Assembly: GCA_028285145.1 (NCBI GenBank)
Contig: JANQQC010000033.1
Span: forward strand, 1-64,000
Length of the DNA: 64,000 bases
DNA from: Hyphomonadaceae bacterium
GTDB taxonomy: Bacteria > Pseudomonadota > Alphaproteobacteria > Caulobacterales > Hyphomonadaceae
Direction: 5' to 3'
This document shows positions 53,330 through 62,954 of the stretch, piece after piece. Both the position numbers and the translations under genes were made by a program. The notes beneath the pieces are model-generated. The model did not search any database. It saw only the letters and a list, made by a program, of their open reading frames with translations, and had not been told where the DNA came from. Positions within the stretch are counted from its first letter, which is position 1, and each line of letters opens with the position of its first letter.

Positions 53330-55876
53330 ATGAAAAGAACAAAATTACTCAGAACGTCCAGCCTAACGGCATTGTGCGCAATGGGAGCGGCCTTTGTTGG
53401 TCCAGCCGTAGCACAGGAAACCGGTGACGACAGCGAACTGCGCGCAGACACGATTATCGTGACCGCGACGCGCCGCGCCGAAGGCGTTCAGGACATTCCG
53501 CTGAACATTGCAGCCGTCGGCGAGGCCCAGATCGAAGAGCAGGGTTTTGACGAATTGTCCGACGTGCTGGCCTATGTGCCCGGTATCAACGTTGTTGATC
53601 GTGGCGGCCGCCAGGGTAACCCGATCATTGTGCGGGGTCTGAATGCCGAAGCGCTGGGCTCGGGCGATGGTAATAACGACGGCGGCGGCACGGTTGCCAC
53701 CTATCTTGGCGATATTCCGGTGTTTGTAGACCTTAAGCTCAACGACATGCAGCGCGTTGAGGTTCTGCTTGGGCCACAGGGTACGCTCTATGGCGCAGGG
53801 ACACTAGGCGGCGCGATCCGTTACATTCCTAACCGGCCCGACTTTGACGCTGACACATTCGAGATCCGCGGCGGTGTTTACCAGTACTCCGAGGCAGACT
53901 CGCTTAGCCACGAGTTCGGCTTTACGGCAAACAAGTCCTTAGGCGACATGCTGGCGATCCGCGGCTCGCTCGATATCAGCGACGACTCCGGCTTTATCGA
54001 TTATCCGTTTGTGGTGCAGGAGATCGGTGTTTCTGATCCCGACCCGGATTTCACAGACCCTGCTGCCGTCTCGGCGAACCTTCGTACGATTGAGGATGCC
54101 GACTCTGAAGAGACGGTTTCTGGACGCCTCGGACTTCGCTTCCAGCCAACCGAGTGGCTGGATACCAACCTGACCTACTACTATCAGGAAGCTGATATCG
54201 GTGGACGGACCCTTTCCAGCCGTCGCGCCTTCGCGCCGGCAGGCGATTTTGATTCAGGTCTCCGTGTTGCGGAGCCGAACCTCATCAAGAATGAACTTAT
54301 CGCTCTGGAAGCCACTGCAGACCTTGGGTTTGCAGAACTGACATCTGCGACTGGCTACAGTGAGTTCTCAGATGAAGGTCAGCGGGACCAGACGGATCTG
54401 CTCATCACGTTGCAGTATAGCTACGAGTTGTTCCCGAGTTTTACCTCGTTCACCCGCGAGGTGGGCGAAGAGGAGCGTTTCAATCAGGAGATCCGGCTCG
54501 TCTCGACCCACGATGGTCCTTTCAACTGGATTGTTGGCGGTTTCTACAATGAGCTGAAACAGGTCAGTTCCTCCTCCGAATTCACGCCGGGCTATGCTGA
54601 TTTCGCCGGATTTGTGACGCCAAACCAGCTCGATCTGGAGTACTTCTCTTGGCTGCGTCAGGAGACCGTTGAGCAGGCATTGTTCGGTGAGGTTGGGTTC
54701 GATATCACCGATCGGCTGAATGTCACGGTCGGTGGTCGCTATTATGAGTATGAAATTGAGGCTGTGTCAGACCAGACTCTCCCATACTTCCCGCCTGCTA
54801 CACCTGAGGGAACGATTGAAGAGACCCTCTTCAGCGGTCCCAACACCGTTACAATTCCAAGCCTGGACGTTATCGGAGGCCTAGACTTCGATCCCGCTTT
54901 GGAAGCTGAAGACGACGGCACCCTTTTCAAGTTCAACGCATCTTACGATGTTACGGATGATGCGCTGGTCTACTTCACGATTTCGGAAGGCTTCCGAATT
55001 GGTGGCGCGAACGGTGTTGCCCAGTGTGATCCATTCGATCCAATGGTACCCAGCACGCAGACGCTCTGTGGTACGGCGCTCGGTCAATCCTTCGAAGATG
55101 ATGGCGTCGAAGTCATCGCAAGCCGGAACGAGCTGGACTACGGGCCGGATACAACGACCAATTACGAGATTGGTTTCAAATCGACTTGGCTTGGCGGAGA
55201 CTTCGTTCTCAATGGTGCTGCCTACTTCATTGAATGGACCGATCCACAGCTGAACAGTGCGACCGTCAAGGGTAACATTCCGATTACCGTGAACGCCGGC
55301 GCCGCCGAGTCCCAAGGTGTTGAGCTGTCTTTCAATTGGCAGGTCACGGAGAGTTTCAATCTGCGGGGTAGCGGTAGCTTAACCCAGGCTGAATTGACTG
55401 AAGTCGCGCCCGCACTCGTCCGGGCAACAGACAATACGGACACGGCGTTCGGAAGCATACTGATCGATGGACAGCCGGGGGATCGTTTGCCGGGTTCGCC
55501 TGAAGAGCAGTTCTCGCTGTTTGGCAGCTATGTCCAACCGCTCAGCAATGGTGCCGAGGTGACCTACAATGCGGGTTATTCCTATCAGGGCGATATCATT
55601 AACGTGACCGGATTGCGCGGAAATGCCGTAACGCTTGACAGTTACGGCGTGGCGAATGCGTCTGTCGTCTATGCGAAGGATTCCTGGAGAGCGACTCTCT
55701 TCGTCAATAATCTGTTCGACGAGTACTATGAGACCGGTACGCGGTCCTCAATCGCTACCACGGAGCCTGTGCTGACGGATGCCGACGGCGGCCCGGTCAA
55801 CGTCCGTAGCTACGGTGCATTCGTGGGTGCGCCGCGCTCAATTGGCGTGCGGTTCGTCAAGCAGTTCGGCGGGTAG
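53330..55876 (+). CDS. TonB-dependent receptor 3
   Basis: This 848-residue receptor has a signal peptide (MKRTKLLRTSSLTALCAMGA...AVAQ) and a TonB-box-like DTIIVTATRR. The plug has DIPLNIAAVGEAQIEEQGFD, YVPGINVVDRGGRQGNPIIV and VEVLLGPQGTLYGAGTLGGA. A barrel contains FTISEGFRIGGANGV and TTNYEIGFKSTWLGG, and the protein ends RFVKQFGG, an atypical C-terminus because the usual terminal aromatic is followed by two Gly. It is divergent from the sulfotransferase gene and ends at a strong terminator. The substrate is unknown; the neighbours do not define one. Confidence 0.9.
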   Translation: MKRTKLLRTSSLTALCAMGAAFVGPAVAQETGDDSELRADTIIVTATRRAEGVQDIPLNIAAVGEAQIEEQGFDELSDVLAYVPGINVVDRGGRQGNPIIVRGLNAEALGSGDGNNDGGGTVATYLGDIPVFVDLKLNDMQRVEVLLGPQGTLYGAGTLGGAIRYIPNRPDFDADTFEIRGGVYQYSEADSLSHEFGFTANKSLGDMLAIRGSLDISDDSGFIDYPFVVQEIGVSDPDPDFTDPAAVSANLRTIEDADSEETVSGRLGLRFQPTEWLDTNLTYYYQEADIGGRTLSSRRAFAPAGDFDSGLRVAEPNLIKNELIALEATADLGFAELTSATGYSEFSDEGQRDQTDLLITLQYSYELFPSFTSFTREVGEEERFNQEIRLVSTHDGPFNWIVGGFYNELKQVSSSSEFTPGYADFAGFVTPNQLDLEYFSWLRQETVEQALFGEVGFDITDRLNVTVGGRYYEYEIEAVSDQTLPYFPPATPEGTIEETLFSGPNTVTIPSLDVIGGLDFDPALEAEDDGTLFKFNASYDVTDDALVYFTISEGFRIGGANGVAQCDPFDPMVPSTQTLCGTALGQSFEDDGVEVIASRNELDYGPDTTTNYEIGFKSTWLGGDFVLNGAAYFIEWTDPQLNSATVKGNIPITVNAGAAESQGVELSFNWQVTESFNLRGSGSLTQAELTEVAPALVRATDNTDTAFGSILIDGQPGDRLPGSPEEQFSLFGSYVQPLSNGAEVTYNAGYSYQGDIINVTGLRGNAVTLDSYGVANASVVYAKDSWRATLFVNNLFDEYYETGTRSSIATTEPVLTDADGGPVNVRSYGAFVGAPRSIGVRFVKQFGG

Positions 55877-55898
55877 GGCGGCCTCACTCAACAAACAA

Positions 55899-55930
55899 GG
55901 GCGGCGCTTTCGGGTGCCGCCTTTTCTTTT
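55899..55930 (+). terminator. Rho-independent terminator after TonB receptor 3
   Basis: GGCGGC (55900-55905) and GCCGCC (55916-55921) form a GC-rich stem with loop GCTTTCGGGT, followed by TTTTCTTTT. It closes the receptor transcript and may also serve serB from the opposite side, as serB ends at 55940. Confidence 0.85.
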
Positions 55931-55939
55931 GCCGGATGG

Positions 55940-56851
55940 TCAGGTGGCGAATTCGGTTTCCGAATAACCCTGGAAATAGAGCGCCGTTCGCAAGTCCGTA
56001 TACGTGATGGCAGCATCGGCGTCTTCCGCGACGATGGGTTTCGCACGGAAAGCAACTCCAAGCCCCGCCGCTGTGATCATGGCGAGGTCATTGGCTCCGT
56101 CGCCGATGGCGATAGCGTCAGCCGCCTGGACATCCATCGCTGCGGTTTCTTCCATCAACGCGTTGAGCTTAGCTTCGCGGCCAAGGATGGGGCGTCCGAC
56201 CTTGCCTGTCAGTGCTGCACCATCATCCAGCAGGGTATTGCCCCGATGAGTCTGAAAGCCGGCCGCTTTGGCCACGCGTTCGGTGAAGTAGGTGAAACCG
56301 CCAGACACCAGCACGCATCGCGCGCCGTTTGCCGTCATCGTTTTGACCAGCGTTTCCGCGCCGGGGGTCAGCGTAATCCGTTCGCTATAGCAACGCGCCA
56401 ACGCCGAGAGGTCGAGCCCCTTCAGCATCGAAACGCGTTCGGTCAGCGCCTCTTCGAAGTTGAGCTCGCCCTGCATCGCCCTTTCCGTGATTGCGGAAAT
56501 CTCGGCCTTCAAGCCTGCAAAGTCCGCCAGCTCGTCGAGGCATTCCTGTTCGATAATGGTTGAGTCCATGTCGCTGATCAAAAGGCGCTTCCGTCGGTCG
56601 GGAAGGGGAACAACGGCGGTATCGGCGACCTCGGCCAGCGCGTCTGCGATCGTTGTGCGAACACGCGCGGCTTGAGCGGCATCAGCAGCGATCCTGATCT
56701 CGATCGCCAAAGGCGCGCGCCCCAGAACTACAGATGCGCCAAATACCACTCCGGTGCTCGCGATCGCTGCTTCCAGCTTGTCAGTCAGAGCCTCATCGTT
56801 GCCAGCCGTGCCGGCGAACGCCGCCACGGCAGCATGAGTGAATTCCGTCAT
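55940..56851 (-). CDS. serB: phosphoserine phosphatase
   Basis: This 303-residue HAD-family enzyme uses ATG 56851; the frame extends further upstream but overlaps miaA. An N-terminal ACT-like region precedes the catalytic domain: LLISDMDSTIIEQEC with nucleophile Asp94 and acid/base Asp96, FEEALTERVSMLKGL, VLVSGGFTYFTERVAKAAGF, GRPILGREAKLNALM and AIAIGDGANDLAMITAAGLG. It hydrolyses O-phospho-L-serine to serine, the last step of serine synthesis. It is divergent from miaA with 52 bases between the starts, an arrangement commonly seen in Caulobacterales-type genomes. All HAD motifs are intact. Confidence 0.95.
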   Translation of the reverse strand: MTEFTHAAVAAFAGTAGNDEALTDKLEAAIASTGVVFGASVVLGRAPLAIEIRIAADAAQAARVRTTIADALAEVADTAVVPLPDRRKRLLISDMDSTIIEQECLDELADFAGLKAEISAITERAMQGELNFEEALTERVSMLKGLDLSALARCYSERITLTPGAETLVKTMTANGARCVLVSGGFTYFTERVAKAAGFQTHRGNTLLDDGAALTGKVGRPILGREAKLNALMEETAAMDVQAADAIAIGDGANDLAMITAAGLGVAFRAKPIVAEDADAAITYTDLRTALYFQGYSETEFAT

Positions 56852-56903
56852 CGGAGCAGTCTCCGCCTTTCTTCCGGGTGAGCGACGCTTTACGTATTCT
56901 GTA

Positions 56904-57836
56904 ATGCGACCCGCAATCCTCATCCACGGTCCTACAGCCAGCGGCAAGACCGAACTCGCCATCAAGCTCGCAAAAAAGCTGGATGGAGAAGTCGTCAATG
57001 CGGATTCCATGCAGGTTTACAAGGATTTGTCTGTAATATCGGCACGGCCGAGCGAAGAGGAGGCGAGCGAAGCTCCGCATCACTTGTTCGGTCATGTGGA
57101 TGCTGCGACACGCTATTCGACCGGCCAGTGGCTGGAGGCCGCGTGCAAGAAGCTCGCAGCTGTGGAGCGGCGCGGCAAAGTGGCGGTCGTGACCGGAGGC
57201 ACCGGCCTTTACCTGCTCGCGCTGGTTCAGGGACTCAGCGAGATTCCGCCCGTACCGGAGGATATCCGGGCGGATGTGCGGGCTATTCTGCAGATGGAGG
57301 GCTCCAAAGGTCTGCATGCCCGCCTCCATGCTGTTGATCGGGAGACAGCAGAACGGGTCGGAGACGGGGACCGCCAGCGTTTGTCGAGAGCTTATGAGGT
57401 TTGGCTCGCAACTGGGAAACCGCTCACAGCATTTCAAGGCAACAGATCGAAGCCCATTCTTGGCGATGGTGAATGGCTTGGGGTTGCCCTGACTCCGCCA
57501 CGCGCGCGGCTCTACGCCCGGATCGATCGTCGCTTTGAGGGAATGCTGATGCAGGGAGCCATGCGCGAGGCGGAAGCTCTTGCGGCGCGCAATCTTGACC
57601 CCGAATTGCCCGCCATGAAAGCGCACGGAATGCCTTGGCTGCTGGCGTTTTTGCGCGGTGAGATGACTGCAGAGGCGGCCGCCGAAAACGCTAAGCGAGA
57701 TACACGGCGATATGCAAAGCGGCAATTCACCTGGATTGGCCGTCAGTTTCCGTTCTGGCCACGGATTCCGTCTCCGGAGTTGGATGCGCGCATGAAGGTT
57801 ATTCTTGCCCTCCATAAGGACATTGACCGGGGGTGA
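56904..57836 (+). CDS. miaA: tRNA dimethylallyltransferase
   Basis: This 310-residue enzyme starts at ATG 56904 (MRPAILIHGPTASGKTELAI). The Walker A loop is at residues 9-16, and NADSMQVYKDLSVISARPS, HHLFGHVDAATRYS, VVTGGTGLYLLALVQGLSEI and DTRRYAKRQFTWI follow. It transfers a dimethylallyl group to A37 of tRNAs reading UNN codons, beginning ms2i6A synthesis. It is divergent from serB. The ilv leader follows immediately downstream (gap 42 bases to the leader peptide), so readthrough from miaA could reach the ilv attenuator. No strong Shine-Dalgarno is visible. Confidence 0.95.
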   Translation: MRPAILIHGPTASGKTELAIKLAKKLDGEVVNADSMQVYKDLSVISARPSEEEASEAPHHLFGHVDAATRYSTGQWLEAACKKLAAVERRGKVAVVTGGTGLYLLALVQGLSEIPPVPEDIRADVRAILQMEGSKGLHARLHAVDRETAERVGDGDRQRLSRAYEVWLATGKPLTAFQGNRSKPILGDGEWLGVALTPPRARLYARIDRRFEGMLMQGAMREAEALAARNLDPELPAMKAHGMPWLLAFLRGEMTAEAAAENAKRDTRRYAKRQFTWIGRQFPFWPRIPSPELDARMKVILALHKDIDRG

Positions 57837-57878
57837 AGGGCAGGTTATGCCTTCCATCGAGTTTTTGGAAAGATCACT

Positions 57879-57917
57879 ATGCGCAATCGCAGCGTACTCG
57901 TTATTAGGCGTCCGTGA
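57879..57917 (+). CDS. ilv leader peptide MRNRSVLVIRRP
   Basis: This is a 12-residue open frame, ATG at 57879 and TGA at 57915-57917. It has four adjacent branched-chain codons GTA CTC GTT ATT, flanked by Arg codons. Its stop lies exactly at the start of the first hairpin. Upstream GGAAAGA is a weak ribosome site. All three branched-chain amino acids are sensed in one run, fitting control of the shared pathway enzymes acetolactate synthase and IlvC. Confidence 0.75.
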   Translation: MRNRSVLVIRRP

Positions 57918-57955
57918 CCGGCTGTTGAACAGGCCGGTGGCGGGCGCGTGAATGC

Positions 57956-57985
57956 AAGGGTCTCCGAGGAGGCCCTTTTTCTTTG
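57956..57985 (+). terminator. attenuator terminator hairpin of the ilv leader
   Basis: AAGGGTCTCC (57956-57965) pairs with GGAGGCCCTT (57968-57977), allowing one G-T, and is followed by a run of T residues to 57980 and then CTTT. It ends 31 bases before the acetolactate synthase ATG, so it must be bypassed for expression. Confidence 0.8.
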
Positions 57986-58007
57986 CCGCTAACACCAGAG
58001 AAGACCC

Positions 58008-59780
58008 ATGGACGACGCAAGCCCCATCAAATCAGACGCAGCGGAAATGACCGGCGCGGAGATCGTTATCACAGCTCTCAAGGCGCAGGGAGTCGAAGTC
58101 ATGTTCGGCTATCCCGGTGGCGCGGTGCTTCCTATCTATGATGCGCTCTTTGAAGAAGACAGCATTCGCCATGTTCTGGTACGTCACGAACAGGGCGCGG
58201 GTCATGCCGCTGAAGGTTATGCGCGCTCGACTGGCAAGCCGGGCGTGGCTTTGGTGACATCCGGCCCCGGCGCGACAAACATGGTCACGCCAATCGCTGA
58301 CGCGATGATGGATTCGATTCCGATGGTGGTGATCACGGGACAGGTTCCAAGTCACCTGATCGGCACCGATGCGTTTCAGGAATGCGACACGGTCGGCATT
58401 ACGCGCTGTTGCGCCAAGCACAACTACCTCGTGACGGATGTGAGCGAGTTGGCGCGAACGATCCATGAGGCGTTCCACGTCGCCACATCCGGACGGCCCG
58501 GCCCTGTCGTGATCGACATTCCGAAGGATATCCAGTTTGCCAGCGGTCCCTATCACGGTCCGGAAAGCGTGAACCGGCCGACCTATAAACCGGCAACGAC
58601 GCCCAAACCCGGAAGGATCGCGGAGGCGATTGCTCTTATGGCGCAAGCGAAGCGCCCGGTGTTTTACACTGGCGGCGGCGTGATCAATTCGGGGCCTGAG
58701 GCGTCGAAGCTGCTGCGGGACCTGCAAGCGGCGACCGGATTTCCGGTCACCTCGACCCTCATGGGCCTTGGCGCATTCCCGGCCTCTCACCCCGACTGGC
58801 TTGGCATGCTTGGCATGCATGGCTCTTACGAGGCCAATAGCGCGATGCACGATTGCGACCTGATGATCTGTGTGGGTGCGCGTTTCGATGACCGCGTGAC
58901 AGGGCGCATTGATGCGTTCTCGCCTGGGTCGAAGAAGATCCATATCGACATTGATCCATCTTCAATCAACAAGATCGTGCGGGCAGATGTGCCGATTATT
59001 GCGGACTGCGCAGCTGCATTGCAGGCGCTGCTCGACACCTGGAAGGCTGGTGGTCACAAGCCGAAGGCGCTGACCGGCTGGAAGGCTGAGATTGATGGAT
59101 GGCGGGCTCGCAACTGCTTTGGCTACGCGCCGGACAAGAACGGCATTCGTCCTCAATACGCGGTTGAGCGGCTTTACGAGCTGACCAAGGACCGCGACGC
59201 CTACATCACCACCGAAGTGGGCCAGCATCAGATGTGGGCGGCGCAGTTCTACCATTTCGAAGAACCCAATCGCTGGATGACGTCCGGCGGGCTCGGAACC
59301 ATGGGCTACGGTCTGCCCGCTGCGATTGGCGTGCAGGCTGCACACAAGGATGCGCTCGTCATCGATATTGCCGGCGAAGCGTCTGTTCAGATGGTGATGC
59401 AGGAAATGTCGACGGCGGTTCAGCACGATCTGCCGATCAAGGTGTTCATTCTCAACAATCAGTGGATGGGCATGGTGCGTCAGTGGCAGGAATTGCTGCA
59501 CGGTGAGCGCTATTCGCACTCCTATTCCGAAGCGCTGCCGGACTTTGTCGGGCTTGCAAAAGCCTATGGTGGCCACGGGATTCACTGCGATGATCCGGCG
59601 AAGCTGGATGCGGCGATCATGGAAATGATCGACACGCCAAAGCCTGTCCTGTTCGACTGCCGTGTGACGGCCGAGGAGAACTGCCTGCCGATGATTCCAT
59701 CGGGCGCGGCGCATAATGAAATGATCCTCGGCGAGATCGTGGGCGACGAAATCGGCGAGGCGGGCAAGACGCTTGTCTGA
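58008..59780 (+). CDS. ilvB: acetolactate synthase large (catalytic) subunit
   Basis: This 590-residue ThDP enzyme has the catalytic Glu in VRHEQGAGHAAEGYARSTGK, GYPGGAVLPIYDALF, VTSGPGATNMVTPIADAMMD, QVPSHLIGTDAFQECDTVGI, PVVIDIPKDIQ, ARFDDRVTGRIDAF, GGLGTMGYGLPAAIGVQAAH and NNQWMGMVRQWQELLH. It condenses two pyruvates to acetolactate, or pyruvate with 2-ketobutyrate, beginning valine, leucine and isoleucine synthesis. The ThDP-Mg motif reads AGEAS rather than GDGS, a variant I associate with alphaproteobacterial homologues. It lies directly after the attenuator. Paralogue naming (ilvB, ilvI or ilvG) is arbitrary here. Confidence 0.94.
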   Translation: MDDASPIKSDAAEMTGAEIVITALKAQGVEVMFGYPGGAVLPIYDALFEEDSIRHVLVRHEQGAGHAAEGYARSTGKPGVALVTSGPGATNMVTPIADAMMDSIPMVVITGQVPSHLIGTDAFQECDTVGITRCCAKHNYLVTDVSELARTIHEAFHVATSGRPGPVVIDIPKDIQFASGPYHGPESVNRPTYKPATTPKPGRIAEAIALMAQAKRPVFYTGGGVINSGPEASKLLRDLQAATGFPVTSTLMGLGAFPASHPDWLGMLGMHGSYEANSAMHDCDLMICVGARFDDRVTGRIDAFSPGSKKIHIDIDPSSINKIVRADVPIIADCAAALQALLDTWKAGGHKPKALTGWKAEIDGWRARNCFGYAPDKNGIRPQYAVERLYELTKDRDAYITTEVGQHQMWAAQFYHFEEPNRWMTSGGLGTMGYGLPAAIGVQAAHKDALVIDIAGEASVQMVMQEMSTAVQHDLPIKVFILNNQWMGMVRQWQELLHGERYSHSYSEALPDFVGLAKAYGGHGIHCDDPAKLDAAIMEMIDTPKPVLFDCRVTAEENCLPMIPSGAAHNEMILGEIVGDEIGEAGKTLV

Positions 59781-59853
59781 CATATGCGCCCTTTCGATTG
59801 CCGCAGGTCGCGCGGATATGGCATTCATGGGGGCGAGAGAGCAGGAGGCCTCT

Positions 59854-60687
59854 ATGGATTTCGCTGATCTGGCTTTGCAGTATCGCCCATATCTCGTCGG
59901 TTTCGGACCGGTTTTGCTGGGGGTTCTTGGTTGGCTGTGGACGCTGAGTTCGCGGCGATTCCAGCAGAAAATGGCAAGCGAAGCCTTCCGGCGGCAGGGA
60001 GACACGGCCAGCCTTCACTGGGGAAATGAAGCGATTGATGCGCTTTCGGAGGCACAAGCGGTCGCCGAAGGTGGACCGGATGCGCCGGGCTTTGAAGAAC
60101 GCCGGCAGGACGTGCTCTGGCGGATTTCCTCCCTTGTGGACCGGGGACGGATGTTCTTTCCGAACCTCGACATGGAAGGTCACCAGACAGGACCGGCGTT
60201 TCTGCCTTTTGTCGGCAAGCGCGGCGGGTCTGGAAAAGAGCGCGCCTTTACCGGAAACCGGCCGCCAATCATCGATACGCTGATGTACGCCTACTACGAG
60301 CTTCGCTCGGTCGGTGATCCGAATGGGCCGACGGCAGAGAATAGTGCGAACTTCATTTTCCGATGCCGCCGGCTCTTTGTGACGGCGTTGCAAGCCTATC
60401 TCGATCCGCATCGCTATGACGACCTCATTGACCGCTATTCCGAGCAGAACCGGCGTTTCCGAGACGACATGATCGTGAAGTCCGGAGAGCTCGGCGTTGT
60501 GCTGGATGCACGTCGTGCCGGACTGCTGACCCAGTGCGAAGGCAAGGATTTTGGCTGGTCGTCGCGGGTAAGTGCTGACCGCCGCCGGGAAATCCTGCAT
60601 GAGGTGCAAGCCGAACCCGGCATGTGCCCGCCAATTGATGGTGGCGATGAGACAGAAGAAACACCGAAGATAGAGGCCGCTGAATGA
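59854..60687 (+). CDS. membrane-anchored protein of unknown function inside the ilv operon
   Basis: This 277-residue protein from ATG 59854 follows AGGAGG at a good spacing; longer frames from 59773 or 59818 lack this. One N-terminal membrane helix at about residues 12-30 (YLVGFGPVLLGVLGWLWTL) is followed by a soluble, charged domain: SLHWGNEAIDALSEAQAVAE, EERRQDVLWRISSLVDRGRM, FFPNLDMEG, NRPPIIDTLMYAYYELRSVG and FVTALQAYLDPHRYDDLIDR. No family is recognised. It sits between the large and small subunit genes, with its stop overlapping the small subunit start. The coupling implies co-expression, but no role in amino acid synthesis can be read from the sequence. Confidence 0.75.
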   Translation: MDFADLALQYRPYLVGFGPVLLGVLGWLWTLSSRRFQQKMASEAFRRQGDTASLHWGNEAIDALSEAQAVAEGGPDAPGFEERRQDVLWRISSLVDRGRMFFPNLDMEGHQTGPAFLPFVGKRGGSGKERAFTGNRPPIIDTLMYAYYELRSVGDPNGPTAENSANFIFRCRRLFVTALQAYLDPHRYDDLIDRYSEQNRRFRDDMIVKSGELGVVLDARRAGLLTQCEGKDFGWSSRVSADRRREILHEVQAEPGMCPPIDGGDETEETPKIEAAE

Positions 60688-61229
60688 GTGACGCACCCGC
60701 CAGTGCTTATGACATGTCCCATGCCGATGAGGCTATGGAGCGGCGTACGCTTGCCGTCATGGTCGACAATGAACCCGGCGTTCTCGCACGCGTGGTCGGC
60801 CTGTTTTCGGCGCGCGGCTACAACATTGACAGCCTGACTGTCGCTGAAGTCGACGATACGCGCCATCGCAGCCGCATTACCATCGTCACTTACGGCACGC
60901 CGCACATGCTGGAACAGATCGAAGCCCAGCTGCTGCGTTTGGTTCCTGTTGGCCGCGTTGTCGACATTACCAAATCCAAGCGCGGCGTTGAGCGCGAGCT
61001 TGCGCTCGTGAAGGTCGCCGGTACAGGCGACAAGCGCGTTGAAGCGCTTCGGATCGCCGAGATTTTCCGCGCCAATGTCATCGATACGACGAATGAGAGT
61101 TTCGTCTTCGAGCTGACCGGCGCGTCCGACAAGATCGACCAGTTTGTCGCGCTGATGAAGCCGCTCGGCCTTGTCGAGCTGTCGCGCACCGGCGTTCTTT
61201 CCATCAAACGCGGGAAGGAGAAGGGATAA
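60684..61229 (+). CDS. ilvN: acetolactate synthase small (regulatory) subunit
   Basis: This 181-residue protein has an N-terminal ACT domain (RTLAVMVDNEPGVLARVVGL, FSARGYNIDSLTVAEVDDT, RSRITIVTYG) that binds valine for feedback inhibition. The C-terminal ALS-SS domain follows (RELALVKVAGTGDKRVEALR, IFRANVIDTTNESFVFELTG, ASDKIDQFVALMKPLGLVEL, SRTGVLSIKRGKEKG). It activates the catalytic subunit and confers regulation. The ATG at 60684 overlaps the stop of the preceding unknown gene. The length is typical of long-form small subunits with an N-terminal extension of about 20 residues. Confidence 0.93.
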   Translation: MSDAPASAYDMSHADEAMERRTLAVMVDNEPGVLARVVGLFSARGYNIDSLTVAEVDDTRHRSRITIVTYGTPHMLEQIEAQLLRLVPVGRVVDITKSKRGVERELALVKVAGTGDKRVEALRIAEIFRANVIDTTNESFVFELTGASDKIDQFVALMKPLGLVELSRTGVLSIKRGKEKG

Positions 61230-62297
<1,068 letters not shown>

Positions 62298-62352
62298 GCG
62301 CCAGCACCTTTGCCCGGTACGCGATGAGGCGTCCGGCAAGGTTTGAGATTGA

Positions 62353-62388
62353 AGCCCCGCATCATCGCAAGACGGTGCGGGGTTTTCA
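62353..62388 (+). terminator. Rho-independent terminator after ilvC
   Basis: CCCCGCA (62355-62361) pairs with TGCGGGG (62376-62382) across a 14-base loop, followed by TTTT. It lies 56 bases after ilvC and four bases before the end of the convergent gene at 62392. Confidence 0.8.
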
Positions 62389-62391
62389 TAT

Positions 62392-62784
62392 CTAGCCGGG
62401 GTCGAGGATGGGGCGCGCTGGTCCGGTGCCCATCTCAATCAGGCTGAGGGGCTGGCTCCGGACCAGCCGCAGCTTCATGCGCGCTGCAATGGCGTCAGAG
62501 ATGGGCCCTTCGATCCAGTCGAAGGGCGACGAGGCTGTGAGCTTGGCAACCACGGCTGAGAGATCGGAGAGCTGGGTCTGCCAGTCCTCGGCTGGCGCGT
62601 CTTCGATGAACTTTACGCGGATGCGGCCATTATAGGACACACCGACAATCATCTGGCGGGCAACCCCATGCGTTTCCGCATCGGCCCAGGCCCAAAGATA
62701 GAACTTCACAATCTCAAGGCAGAGCACCGGCCAGTAGAAGACGGGCACATAGTCAAACCATTCGGAGATCATCTGGCGATCCAT
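62392..62784 (-). CDS. hypothetical protein
   Basis: This 130-residue protein from ATG 62784 has no recognised family. It has an aromatic N-terminal stretch (EWFDYVPVFYWPVLCLEIVK, FYLWAWADAETHG), weakly hydrophobic but interrupted by charges. A soluble part follows (VARQMIVGVSYNGRIRVKFI, SPFDWIEGPISDAIAARMKL). No signal peptide, metal motif or repeat is evident. It is convergent with ilvC. The clean frame and codon use suggest a real gene. Function unknown. Confidence 0.65.
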   Translation of the reverse strand: MDRQMISEWFDYVPVFYWPVLCLEIVKFYLWAWADAETHGVARQMIVGVSYNGRIRVKFIEDAPAEDWQTQLSDLSAVVAKLTASSPFDWIEGPISDAIAARMKLRLVRSQPLSLIEMGTGPARPILDPG

Positions 62785-62844
62785 GCATGGAGTATACGCC
62801 GGGCCATTTGGGGGTGGGATAAGGTTTGGGTGATTTCAAGGTTC

Positions 62845-62927
62845 CGCTCATTCCGGCGCAGGCCGGACTCTCCAGCCATCACTTGGGAATACGCCGTGGG
62901 AGATCCCGGCCTGCGCCGGGATGAGCG
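62845..62927. repeat. intergenic palindromic repeat (REP-like)
   Basis: CGCTCATTCCGGCGCAGGCC at 62845-62864 is matched in inverted orientation by GGCCTGCGCCGGGATGAGCG at 62908-62927, with spacer sequence between; flanking bases ACTCTCC and GGGAGATC extend the pairing imperfectly. Such extended palindromes are frequently scattered in GC-rich alphaproteobacterial genomes. A second copy is not present in this window. Confidence 0.65.
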
Positions 62928-62954
62928 GGTTCGAATTGCGGGGATAAGCGCTTG

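Larger units (their letters stand above)
57837..58007 (+). promoter_or_regulatory. branched-chain amino acid attenuator upstream of acetolactate synthase
   Basis: This 171-base leader contains a 12-codon peptide with consecutive Val-Leu-Val-Ile codons (57879-57917). A hairpin starting at the peptide stop (ACCGGC 57917-57922 with GCCGGT 57933-57938) and a terminator hairpin (57956-57980) follow. This is the arrangement of translation-coupled attenuation: ribosome stalling at scarce Val/Leu/Ile-tRNA would change folding and let transcription enter the ilv genes. The order and geometry are seen in the sequence; the mechanism is inferred from known ilv leaders. Confidence 0.8.
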
